Translations under genes and position numbers: made by a program
Shown here: positions 22,148 to 29,924 of the stretch, in pieces
Position numbering within the stretch: position 1 is the first letter of the stretch
How the letters are laid out: every line of letters begins with the position of its first letter
Source of the DNA: Streptomyces triticagri
GTDB lineage: Bacteria > Actinomycetota > Actinomycetes > Streptomycetales > Streptomycetaceae
Assembly: GCF_003429565.1 (NCBI RefSeq)
Contig: NZ_QUAK01000068.1
Location: 1 to 61,188 of the forward strand
Length of the DNA stretch: 61,188 bases
Reading direction: 5' to 3'
The notes under the pieces: generated by a model
The model's database searches: none
The model's input: only the letters and a program-made list of their open reading frames with translations
Told to the model about the DNA's origin: nothing

Positions 22148-22906
22148 TCAGGGCGCGAGCCGCTGCACCGTCCAACCGCCCGGCACGCGCGCGTACCTGA
22201 GCCGGTCGTGCAGGCGGTTCTCCCGGCCCTGCCAGAACTCCACCTGGTCGGGCACCACCCGGATCCCGCCCCAGTGCGGCGGCACCGGCACCTGCTCACC
22301 GGTCGGGTAGCGGTCCGCGAGGTCCGCGTACGCCCGGTCCAGTTCCTCCCGCGAGGCGATCACCGTGGACTGCGGGCTGGCCCAGGCGCCGAGCTGTGAA
22401 CCGTGCGGCCGGGAGCGGAAGTAGCGTGCCGTCTCGTCCCGGCCGATCCGCTCGGCGTCGCCGGTGACCAGGACTTGACGGGCCATCGAGTGCCATGGGA
22501 AGAGCAGCGCCACGCGCGCGTTGACCTCGATCTCGCGGGCCTTGCGGGACTCGTAGTTGGTGAAGAACACGAACCCGCGCGCGTCGTACGCCTTGAGGAG
22601 CACGGTGCGGGAGCTGGGGCGGCCGTCGGCGTCGGCGGTGGAGACGACCATCGCGTTCGGCTCGTAGAGGCCGCCGTTCCGCTCGGCCAGGGCGGCCTCC
22701 GCGAACCAGCGTCCGAACTGCTCCATCGGCTCCGCCGCGAGCCCCGCGGGATCGACACCCTCGGCACGGTACTGGCGGCGCATCACGGCCGGGTCGTGCA
22801 GGTCGGCGGGGCTGGACGGCGGTGGCTCGGGGCCGTCGAGCGGGGGCGGGGCGGCATCGGGGAGGTCCCCCGGAATCTCCCGGCCCGGATGGCGGTGATC
22901 GGTCAC
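22148..22906 (-). CDS. pdxH: pyridoxamine 5'-phosphate oxidase
   Basis: A 252-residue FMN enzyme converting pyridoxine/pyridoxamine phosphate to pyridoxal 5'-phosphate. Characteristic stretches are [46 protein letters not shown] and the C-terminal [17 protein letters not shown] with RLHDR just after. A Pro-rich N-terminal extension of ~35 residues precedes the conserved core ([11 protein letters not shown]). GTG start at 22906. It is divergent from citrate synthase. Confidence 0.96.
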   Translation of the reverse strand: MTDHRHPGREIPGDLPDAAPPPLDGPEPPPSSPADLHDPAVMRRQYRAEGVDPAGLAAEPMEQFGRWFAEAALAERNGGLYEPNAMVVSTADADGRPSSRTVLLKAYDARGFVFFTNYESRKAREIEVNARVALLFPWHSMARQVLVTGDAERIGRDETARYFRSRPHGSQLGAWASPQSTVIASREELDRAYADLADRYPTGEQVPVPPHWGGIRVVPDQVEFWQGRENRLHDRLRYARVPGGWTVQRLAP

Positions 22907-23217
22907 CCGCTCATCCTGCCGCACCCGATGGCTGGCCCCCGACCCCCGAGAGGTGGTCTCATGGCACTGAGTGCCGCAGGTTCCTTCGGGTGTGGCACTC
23001 CAGGATCCCGTCCTGTCCGCGTACCGGTTGGGTGACCTCCAGCCGTACGGGGCATGACCCGGTTGACCGGAAAGGACCGCGAGTCGCAGAAAGGTCACTC
23101 CTCGAGGGTGGCCGACCGCGGATCCGGGCCGGCCGCCGCCTGTTCCTGACATGTGGTCAGCCATGCATCTGTCGCCGCGGCAGTCACCCTCTGCCGCCAC
23201 TCATGAGGAGCCGCCTG
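22907..23217. other. intergenic region between divergent pdxH and citrate synthase genes
   Basis: A 311-bp gap with no credible gene. It must hold both promoters. A TTGACC at ~23064 is a possible -35 for citrate synthase, with no clear -10. Short dyads (GGCACTGAGTGCC near 22963) are present. Nothing stronger can be supported. Confidence 0.4.
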
Positions 23218-24318
23218 ATGTCCGACTTCGTACCCGGTCTCGAGGGAGTCGTCGCGTTCGAGACGGAGATCGCCGAACCGGACAAGGAAGGGGGCGCCCT
23301 GAGGTACCGCGGTGTGGACATCGAGGACCTGGTCGGCCACGTCTCCTTCGGGAACGTCTGGGGCCTGCTCGTGGACGGCGCCTTCGCGCCCGGCCTGCCG
23401 CCCGCCGAACCGTTCCCGATCCCGGTGCACTCCGGGGACATCCGCGTCGACGTGCAGTCCGCGCTCGCCATGCTCGCCCCGGTCTGGGGCCTGAAACCGC
23501 TGCTCGACATCGACGAGTCACGCGCGCGTGACGACCTGGCACGCGCCGCCGTGATGGCCCTGTCGTACGTCGCCCAGTCCGCCCGCGGCCAGGGCCTTCC
23601 GATGGTGCCGCAGCGCGAGATCGACAAGGCCGAGAGCGTCGTCGAGCGGTTCATGATCCGCTGGCGCGGCGAGCCCGACCCGCGGCACGTCAAGGCCGTC
23701 GACGCGTACTGGACCTCCGCGGCCGAACACGGCCTGAACGCCTCGACGTTCACCGCCCGGGTCATCGCCTCCACCGGGGCCGATGTCGCCGCCGCCCTGT
23801 CCGGTGCGGTCGGCGCCATGTCGGGCCCGCTGCACGGCGGCGCACCGTCCCGGGTGCTCGGCATGATCGAGGAGATCGAGCGCACCGGGGACGCCGCGGC
23901 GTACGTCCGGCAGGCCCTCGACAAGGGCGAGCGCCTGATGGGCTTCGGACACCGCGTCTACCGCGCCGAGGACCCCCGCGCGCGGGTCCTGCGCCGTACC
24001 GCCAAGGAGCTCGCCGCACCCCGCTTCGAGGTCGCCGAGGCGCTGGAGCGGGCGGCGCTGGAGGAGCTGCACGCCCGGCGCCCTGACCGGGTGCTCGCCA
24101 CCAACGTCGAGTTCTGGGCGGCGATCGTCCTGGACTTCGCCGAGGTGCCGGCGCACATGTTCACCTCGATGTTCACCTGTGCCAGGACCGCGGGCTGGAG
24201 CGCGCACATCCTGGAGCAGAAGCGCACCGGCCGCCTGGTGCGCCCGTCCGCGCGCTACACCGGGCCCGGCTCGCGCGACCCGCGCGACATCGAGGGCTAC
24301 GCGGACCTGGCGGGCTGA
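23218..24318 (+). CDS. citrate synthase (second, short-type paralogue)
   Basis: A 366-residue type I citrate synthase. The catalytic residues are visible: His in MSGPLHGGA, His in MGFGHRVYR and Asp in IVLDFAEVP; EHGLNASTF precedes them. It condenses acetyl-CoA (or propionyl-CoA, in 2-methylcitrate synthase relatives) with oxaloacetate. ATG 23218 follows GAGGAG. Its length and position beside pdxH match the second citrate synthase-like gene of S. coelicolor rather than the main TCA enzyme. A large branched inverted repeat follows the stop. Confidence 0.93.
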   Translation: MSDFVPGLEGVVAFETEIAEPDKEGGALRYRGVDIEDLVGHVSFGNVWGLLVDGAFAPGLPPAEPFPIPVHSGDIRVDVQSALAMLAPVWGLKPLLDIDESRARDDLARAAVMALSYVAQSARGQGLPMVPQREIDKAESVVERFMIRWRGEPDPRHVKAVDAYWTSAAEHGLNASTFTARVIASTGADVAAALSGAVGAMSGPLHGGAPSRVLGMIEEIERTGDAAAYVRQALDKGERLMGFGHRVYRAEDPRARVLRRTAKELAAPRFEVAEALERAALEELHARRPDRVLATNVEFWAAIVLDFAEVPAHMFTSMFTCARTAGWSAHILEQKRTGRLVRPSARYTGPGSRDPRDIEGYADLAG

Positions 24319-24346
24319 GTAGGCCGAGAAGGCCGGAAACGCAGAC

Positions 24347-24419
24347 GACCCGCGGGCCTTGGTCCCCGCCGTACGAGACGGCGGGGAGCCGGCCGGACAA
24401 TACCGGCGGCCCGCGGGTC
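24347..24419 (+). terminator. branched (three-stem) inverted repeat after citrate synthase
   Basis: An outer 12-bp perfect stem (GACCCGCGGGCC at 24347-24358 with 24408-24419) encloses a perfect 9-bp hairpin CCCCGCCGT-ACGAG-ACGGCGGGG (24364-24386) and a second hairpin around CCGG-ACAATA-CCGG. The multi-branch fold is more elaborate than a simple terminator. It most likely ends citrate synthase transcription. Confidence 0.7.
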
Positions 24420-24831
24420 GGGTGACTGCTTGGGATTGGGCCGGCTGCGCACACGCATCGCGCGCTGGTCCGGCACCGCACTGGTTCTACGGTGGCAGGC
24501 CGCTAGCCCGCAGCCACCTCACCTGTCCGGTATGTCATCACTTCCGAACCACCTCCCTTCCGGTTGATCCCCACACTAGGAGCCGTCGCCGGGTGGCTCA
24601 AGGGATTTTCTACGACCTTGACTCTGCACCCGCAAACGCCACCGGAACGGGTCGTACCGGGCCACCTGAAGGTCCCCTGAAGGTCCCAGGACAACGATTC
24701 GGACCCGGACACCGGCACGTTTTGACAAACCTCCTGTGCGGTGCGTCACGTTCGAGTTGAATGATCGGTGTGCGGTGCACACCGATCAGTGCACACCGAC
24801 AAGCTGACTCGTCCTGCATGGGGGTGGCCAG
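24420..24831 (+). promoter_or_regulatory. leader/promoter region of the PAS-protein gene
   Basis: A TTGACA at 24722-24727 is a consensus -35; the -10 18 bp on (TCACGT) is weak. Downstream, GATCGGTGTGC-GGT-GCACACCGATC (24763-24787) is a perfect 11-bp-arm dyad, and a third copy of GTGCACACCGA follows at 24789. They could form an operator or a leader hairpin. The short direct repeat CCTGAAGGTCCC occurs twice near 24665-24690. No gene is visible in this stretch. Confidence 0.4.
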
Positions 24832-26250
24832 GTGAGTGCTTCCCGGCGCAGTGGTACCGCGGACTCCTTGGGTTCCGGAGACCCCGAGCCCGAACGGGAT
24901 CCCGAAAGGGATCCGGAACACGACCCGGACAGGGACGGACCGGGCTCCGACGACCTGCTCGCGGCCCTGCTCGACGGCATGGACGCGGCACTGTGTGCCT
25001 TCGACGCCGACGGCGTGGTCACCCACTGGAACCGCGAGGCGGAGCGCATCCTCGGCTGGACGGCGGAGGAGGCCGTCGGCCGCCGCGGCTTCGCCGGCTG
25101 GGCGGTCCGCAGCGCCGACGCCGACGAGGTGGCGCAGCGGCTGCTCGGCGCGATGGGCTCGCCCGGACGCCAGGTGCACGAGTTCGCGCTGCTGACCAAG
25201 GACGGCGGCCGGGTCCTGGTCCGTACCCAGTCCGCGGCCGTGCGCGGCCCGGACGGCGAACCGGCGGGCGTGTACTGCGCGTTCAGCGAGGTGCACACCC
25301 AGATCGACCTGGAGCGGTCCATCGCACTCAGCGAGGCGCTCTTCGACTCGGCGTCCTGGGGAGTGGTCCTGGTGGACGCCGATCTGCGCCCCGCCGTGGT
25401 GAACGCCCACGCGGCACACGCACTCGGCGTGGGCCGCAGCTCCCTGCTCGGCCGCCCGCTCGGCGAGCTCCTCACCCAGGGCGTCGAGGACCTGGAGAAC
25501 GCCTTCACGCACGTGCTCGCCGAGGGTGCACCGCCCGAGCCGGCCGAGATGTGGGTGACCCTGCGCACCGACGAGGGCGAGTCGCGGCGCTGCTGGCGCA
25601 GTGGCTTCGTACGCCTGTCGTCGCCGCTCGCGGAGGAGCCCGTGCCGCTGGGCGTGGGCTGGCTGTTCGTGGACGTCACGGAGGCCAAGCAGCTCGAGCA
25701 GGACGCCGCGCAGCTGCGGTTCCGCGCCAATCAGCTGCACCGTGCCGCGCGCGCCTCCGCCGAGTGCGAGGACCCCTACGAGGCGGCGACGGTCCAGCTG
25801 GACTTCGCGCTCGCCGGCTTCGCCGACCATGCCCTGATCGATCTGACGGCATCCGTCGAGCCGCCTCGTCTGGTGCGGTCCGCGGCCACGCCGGCCGGGA
25901 CGCCGGGGCCCGTCCAGTCGCTCGCCCACGGCGGGATCCCGCTGCGGTACGCGCCGGGGCATCCGGCGCTGCAGTGCCTGGAGCGGGCCGGGGCGGTACG
26001 CGCCTCTGCGGGCGCCGCCGGGCCCGCGGAGGCCGAGCGGTGGGCCGAGGCCCGGCAGTGGCCGTCCGACGCGGTGCACGCCCTGTGTGTGGCGGCGCGC
26101 AGCCGGGGGCGCACGGTCGGCGTGGTGACCTTCCTGCGGGGCGTCACACGGTCGCCGTTCGAGCGCGGCGAGGCGATGTACGCGGAGAGTGTGGCCGTAC
26201 GGATCGGCGCGAGCCTGGACCTCGCGGGCCCGGACCCGGCAGGGCGCTGA
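24832..26250 (+). CDS. PAS-PAS sensor protein without a visible output domain
   Basis: A 472-residue protein. An acidic low-complexity N terminus (ERDPERDPEHDPDRDG) leads to a PAS domain (residues ~45-155: GMDAALCAFDADGVVTHWNR, ILGWTAEEAVG), a second PAS-like domain (~165-290) and a GAF-like C-terminal region. In Streptomyces such sensors usually end in a SpoIIE/PP2C phosphatase or kinase; none is present here and the stop is followed by a terminator. It may act by binding a partner. GTG start with GGGGGTGG upstream. Confidence 0.82.
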   Translation: MSASRRSGTADSLGSGDPEPERDPERDPEHDPDRDGPGSDDLLAALLDGMDAALCAFDADGVVTHWNREAERILGWTAEEAVGRRGFAGWAVRSADADEVAQRLLGAMGSPGRQVHEFALLTKDGGRVLVRTQSAAVRGPDGEPAGVYCAFSEVHTQIDLERSIALSEALFDSASWGVVLVDADLRPAVVNAHAAHALGVGRSSLLGRPLGELLTQGVEDLENAFTHVLAEGAPPEPAEMWVTLRTDEGESRRCWRSGFVRLSSPLAEEPVPLGVGWLFVDVTEAKQLEQDAAQLRFRANQLHRAARASAECEDPYEAATVQLDFALAGFADHALIDLTASVEPPRLVRSAATPAGTPGPVQSLAHGGIPLRYAPGHPALQCLERAGAVRASAGAAGPAEAERWAEARQWPSDAVHALCVAARSRGRTVGVVTFLRGVTRSPFERGEAMYAESVAVRIGASLDLAGPDPAGR

Positions 26251-26277
26251 CGCCGCGCGCGTGGGCGACGACCGAGC

Positions 26278-26301
26278 GGCCTCCACGCGCGCGTGGAGGC
26301 C
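26278..26301. terminator. bidirectional terminator, 24-bp perfect palindrome
   Basis: A 24-bp perfect palindrome centred on CACGCGCGCGTG lies between the convergent PAS-protein and SIS-protein genes, 27 bp after one stop and 4 bp after the other. Confidence 0.8.
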
Positions 26302-26305
26302 GTCC

Positions 26306-27061
26306 TCACTGCCGGTAGAAGATCCGGTCCCCGTAGCGGGCGAAGATCTGGCCGTTCCAGTCGTGGCCGCCGTCCACATTGCCCGAGCGCAGCAGCGGCG
26401 GGTCGATGCCGCGGGCCGCGAGGTCGCCGGCCGCGCGGGCCATGACGGCCTGCAGGAGGGCGTTGGTGACGACGCTCGACGCCGGTCCGAAGGGGGCCTC
26501 GATGCCGTCCGCGGTGAGCTCCGCGTCCCCGACCGTGATCTTGCTGTCGAGGACGATGTCGCAGTGGTCCTTGAGGAAGGTGCCCGAGGCGTGCCGGGAC
26601 CTGGTCTCCGTCGCGTACGCCACCGATGTCACGCCGATCACCTTGAGGCCGAGCGCGCGGGCGTTCATGGCCATCTCCACAGGCAGGGCGTTCCGCCCGG
26701 ACAGGGAGATGATCACCAGGACGTCGCCGGCCTTCGCGGGGCTGGTGTCGAGCACCGCGCCGGCCAGGCCGTCCACCCGCTCGAGGGCGGAGCCGAGGGT
26801 CGCGGGCATGACGTCGACACCGACGACGCCGGGCACGGCGAGCAGGTTCATCAGGGCGAGCCCGCCCGCCCGGTACACGATGTCCTGGGCGGCGAGCGAG
26901 GAGTGCCCCGCGCCGAAGGCGAAGAGCCGACCGTCCGCCTCGACGGTGTCCGCGATCAGCGCGGCCGCGGCGGCGACGGACTCGGACTCCTCGTCGCGCA
27001 CCCGCTGGAGCAGGCCGATCGCGGCGTCGAAATACTGGTCCGCCAGCTTGTTCCCGTCCAT
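26306..27061 (-). CDS. nagS: SIS-domain phosphosugar protein, NagS-like
   Basis: A 251-residue SIS-fold protein: LFAFGAGHSSLAAQDIVYRA and VLVIISLSGRN are the two phosphosugar-binding loops. Size and context (beside dmdR1) match the S. coelicolor protein SCO4393, which I recall as NagS, an N-acetylglucosamine-6-phosphate dehydratase involved in aminosugar toxicity; this is from memory. A DasR-like site lies ~40 bp upstream (27099-27114). ATG 27061 has an AAGGGG ribosome site; an in-frame ATG at 27082 is less well placed. Confidence 0.8.
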   Translation of the reverse strand: MDGNKLADQYFDAAIGLLQRVRDEESESVAAAAALIADTVEADGRLFAFGAGHSSLAAQDIVYRAGGLALMNLLAVPGVVGVDVMPATLGSALERVDGLAGAVLDTSPAKAGDVLVIISLSGRNALPVEMAMNARALGLKVIGVTSVAYATETRSRHASGTFLKDHCDIVLDSKITVGDAELTADGIEAPFGPASSVVTNALLQAVMARAAGDLAARGIDPPLLRSGNVDGGHDWNGQIFARYGDRIFYRQ

Positions 27062-27098
27062 CGAGCAGGCCCCTTCCGCCATGTGTCGCCGCTCACGT

Positions 27099-27114
27099 TG
27101 CGGTCTGGACCAGT
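27099..27114. promoter_or_regulatory. DasR-like (dre) site upstream of nagS-like gene
   Basis: TGCGGTCTGGACCAGT matches 12 of 16 positions of the DasR consensus ACTGGTCTAGACCAGT, with the GACCAGT half intact. DasR is the GntR-type regulator of N-acetylglucosamine metabolism in Streptomyces, which suits an aminosugar phosphate gene. Confidence 0.6.
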
Positions 27115-27350
27115 GGCCTGTCAATACGGGCCGCCCGGGCCGGCGGCGTCGCGCGCACGGCGCGGTCCGGCTCGGTCGCGTACCGTTCCCGCATCGGCTT
27201 CGGATCGTCCCACGGGCCCGGAATTCCGGGCCTGTGGCGGGTTCTGGGGGATCCCTTCGGCGGGCGGGGCACGGTTGTCGGCGGTATGCGTCAGAATTGA
27301 GGCCGGGGCCACCGCACGACGATTTTCTGTCACAGCATCGAGGGGCACGT

Positions 27351-28043
27351 ATGTCCGGACTGATCGACACCACGGAGATGTACCTCCGCACCATCCTCGA
27401 GCTCGAAGAGGAAGGTGTGGTCCCCATGCGTGCCCGGATCGCGGAGCGGCTCGATCAGAGCGGCCCGACGGTCAGCCAGACGGTGGCCCGCATGGAGCGC
27501 GACGGACTGGTCTCCATCGCCAGCGACCGTCATCTGGAGCTGACCGAGGAGGGCCGCCGTCTGGCCACCCGCGTGATGCGCAAGCACCGGCTCGCAGAGT
27601 GTCTGCTGGTCGACGTGATCGGCCTGGAGTGGGAGCAGGTGCACGCCGAGGCCTGCCGCTGGGAGCACGTGATGAGTGAGGCGGTCGAGCGCCGCGTGCT
27701 CGATCTGCTCCGCCACCCGACCGAGTCGCCGTACGGGAATCCGATCCCGGGTCTCGAGGAGCTGGGCGAGAAGGCGGAGGCCGATCCCTTCCTGGACGAG
27801 GGGATGGTCAGCCTGTCCGACCTGGACGCGGGCGCCGAGGGCAAGACGGTCGTGGTGCGCCGGATCGGCGAGCCGATCCAGACCGACGCCCAGCTGATGT
27901 ACACGCTGCGCAGGGCCGGCGTGCAGCCCGGCGCGGTCGTCAGCGTCACCGAGTCGCCCGGCGGCGTGCTGGTCGGCAGCAGCGGTGAGGCGGCGGAGCT
28001 CGAGTCGGAGATCGCCTCGCACGTGTTCGTCGCCAAGCGCTGA
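27351..28043 (+). CDS. dmdR1: DtxR-family iron-dependent repressor DmdR1 (DesR)
   Basis: A 230-residue DtxR-type regulator, the length of S. coelicolor DmdR1. N-terminal winged helix (TTEMYLRTILELEEEGVVP, QSGPTVSQTVARMERDGL); metal-binding dimerisation domain with KHRLAECLL and HAEACRWEHVMS, where Cys, Glu and His ligands are expected; C-terminal SH3-like FeoA domain (RAGVQPGAVVSV). With Fe(II) it represses siderophore genes by binding iron boxes. ATG 27351 follows GAGGGG. Transcription probably ends at the palindrome 28066-28085. I see no iron box inside this window. Confidence 0.93.
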   Translation: MSGLIDTTEMYLRTILELEEEGVVPMRARIAERLDQSGPTVSQTVARMERDGLVSIASDRHLELTEEGRRLATRVMRKHRLAECLLVDVIGLEWEQVHAEACRWEHVMSEAVERRVLDLLRHPTESPYGNPIPGLEELGEKAEADPFLDEGMVSLSDLDAGAEGKTVVVRRIGEPIQTDAQLMYTLRRAGVQPGAVVSVTESPGGVLVGSSGEAAELESEIASHVFVAKR

Positions 28044-28065
28044 CGGACACCGGGCGCAGGCCGGT

Positions 28066-28085
28066 GCACGGTCCGCGGACCGTGC
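28066..28085 (+). terminator. terminator after dmdR1
   Basis: A 20-bp perfect palindrome (arms GCACGGTCCG/CGGACCGTGC) 22 bp after the stop of dmdR1. Confidence 0.7.
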
Positions 28086-28334
28086 GTGAAGCGCCGGCCC
28101 ATCTGGCTCAACTGCCCCTTGTGCAGGGGCACTTGGGGCGGACGACCGAGGGCGCGTACGAAGATTCACTGTGCGGAACGGCAGCGCCCGGACGTTTTGC
28201 ATGCCACCCTGTCGCGTGAGGCATATGACGTGAGGGCTCTTGACCGCCGGGTGACGGATCGGGATCGGGGAGAGGGGCGGGACATGTGCCACCGCGACGC
28301 GCACGCCCGCGGCACACGCCCTGGGGTGACAGAG

Positions 28335-28362
28335 GGCCCCGGCGCCTCGCGGCGCCGGGGCC
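28335..28362 (+). terminator. strong hairpin, 12-bp GC stem, UCGC loop
   Basis: GGCCCCGGCGCC-TCGC-GGCGCCGGGGCC followed by TGTCCTCCCC. It is a typical GC-rich terminator stem but sits in the middle of a gene-free region. Confidence 0.65.
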
Positions 28363-28655
28363 TGTCCTCCCCTGTGCTGACCCGGAGCCCCGAGCTCCCA
28401 GGGTCAATCCCGTCGGACCGTTTTCCCCGAGCGGCCCGCCTCCCGCAAAAGGTCTCCCCTCGGCCACGCCGATCATTCCTTGAGGGTGGTCACTCGAACG
28501 AGGGGTGTTGCCGCCAGAACCACCGTTTTCGAATGCAGGTTCTACAGCGTTTCCCGTACGGCACGGTCGGCTGTACGACTCGGTAGGTCGTGCAGGACAG
28601 TCGGTCGTACGGGACGAGCCGGGGCAAGTCGGCCCGCAGAGGGGGTGCCAGGACC

Positions 28656-29546
28656 ATGGTGCGACGCATCGACGTATCGGGGGCAGGGGGCGCACGTCTC
28701 GCCGCCTGGGAGTACGCCGACCCTCCGAAGCTCTGGAGTTCCTCCCGGCCGGAGCACCGGGGAGCTCCCGAACCGCCCTCGCCGGGCGTGCTGTTACTCC
28801 ACGGCCTGATGGGTCGCGCCTCGCACTGGGCGGGCACCGCCCGCTGGCTCGCCGAGCGCCACCGCGCCGTCGCCCTCGACCAGCGCGGCCACGGCCAGAG
28901 CGACAAGCCCCCGCAGGGCCCCTACACCCGCGACGCCTACGTCGACGACGCCGAGGCCGCCCTCGTCCAGCTCGGTCTCGCCCCTGCCGTGCTCATCGGC
29001 CACTCGATGGGAGCGCTCACCGCCTGGCAGCTCGCCGCCCGCCGTCCCGACCTGGTCAGCGGCCTGATCATCTGCGACATGAAGGCCTCTCCGCTGGGCG
29101 CGGCCTCGCAGCGCGAGTGGGCGGACTGGTTCAAGGCCTGGCCGCTGCCCTTCGCGACCCTCGCCGACGTACGCAAGTGGTTCGGCGAGGACGACCCGTG
29201 GGTGGAGCGCCCCAACCCGGCCCGCGGCGATTTCTACGCCGAGGTGATGACCGAGTCCGACGACGGCTGGCGCCCGGTGTTCGCCCACGACCAGATGCTG
29301 GTCTCCCGCGAGACGTGGGTGTACGACGCGCACTGGGAGGAGCTGGCCCAGGTCCAGTGCCCGGCCCTGGTGGTCCGCGGCCTGGACGGCGAACTCGGCC
29401 GCGCGGAGGCCCAGGAGATGGTCCGGGTACTGCCCCGCGGCGAGTACGCGGAGGTCCCCGACGCCGGACATCTGGTGCACTACGACCGGCCGGAGGGCTG
29501 GCGCGCGGCGGTCGAGCCGTTCCTGGACGGCGTCCTGACGAGCTGA
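28656..29546 (+). CDS. alpha/beta-hydrolase fold protein
   Basis: A 296-residue soluble hydrolase. LLLHGLMGRASHWAG is the oxyanion region, VLIGHSMGALTAWQL contains the nucleophile Ser, and PDAGHLVHYDRP the catalytic His. DQRGHGQSDKP is typical of esterase/epoxide-hydrolase-like members. Monocistronic, with a structured leader upstream and a hairpin (29559-29585) downstream. The substrate cannot be told. Confidence 0.9.
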   Translation: MVRRIDVSGAGGARLAAWEYADPPKLWSSSRPEHRGAPEPPSPGVLLLHGLMGRASHWAGTARWLAERHRAVALDQRGHGQSDKPPQGPYTRDAYVDDAEAALVQLGLAPAVLIGHSMGALTAWQLAARRPDLVSGLIICDMKASPLGAASQREWADWFKAWPLPFATLADVRKWFGEDDPWVERPNPARGDFYAEVMTESDDGWRPVFAHDQMLVSRETWVYDAHWEELAQVQCPALVVRGLDGELGRAEAQEMVRVLPRGEYAEVPDAGHLVHYDRPEGWRAAVEPFLDGVLTS

Positions 29547-29924
29547 GCCGCGGCGCGCCGGCAGGGCCCGGCCGCGTCCCTGCCGCCCGCCGGCCCGTGC
29601 GGGGAAGTCCTCGGGCAGTGGCTCGCCCCGGATCGTCGGGCCCTGGATCCGGGTGACGAGCGCGCGGACGGCCCACCGCAGGGTGAGCAGTACGGCCCCG
29701 ACGGCAGGGCGGCCAACGGCACGGCCCGGGCGGCCGGTTGCAGCCGCCGGAACACTCCTGGAACGGGCGGGTGCGCCGCCCGCCACGCGGCCCCACGCTC
29801 ACAGCCGAGCCCCGTGCGGCGGATCGCCCCGCGGTCCGAACCTGGCTCCCCCGTACGGCAGAAGAGGGCTACGACCTGGGGACGACCGCCGGAGCACCCC
29901 ACCGAGCGGGCACCCGCCGGACCG
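29547..29924. other. 378-bp gap between convergent hydrolase and ABC permease genes
   Basis: A stem CGGCAGGG/CCCTGCCG (29559-29585) just after the hydrolase stop is a likely terminator. Reading frames exist on both strands but show no recognisable family and run into antisense of known genes. I see no real gene here. Confidence 0.5.

Larger units (their letters stand above)
28044..28655. other. 612-bp intergenic region with strong hairpins, possible small RNA
   Basis: No convincing protein gene. It holds the dmdR1 terminator (28066-28085), a very strong 12-bp-stem hairpin at 28335-28362 that is not next to any gene end, and a leader for the following hydrolase with nested dyads (TCCCGTACG near 28551 with CGTACGGGA near 28605). 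The second hairpin, ~300 bp past dmdR1, could end a non-coding transcript starting near 28200. Confidence 0.4.

Noticed and set aside
29131..29902. Minus-strand small gene in the gap after the alpha/beta-hydrolase
   Set aside because: The frames continue into antisense of the hydrolase, have no family motif, and have no credible start.
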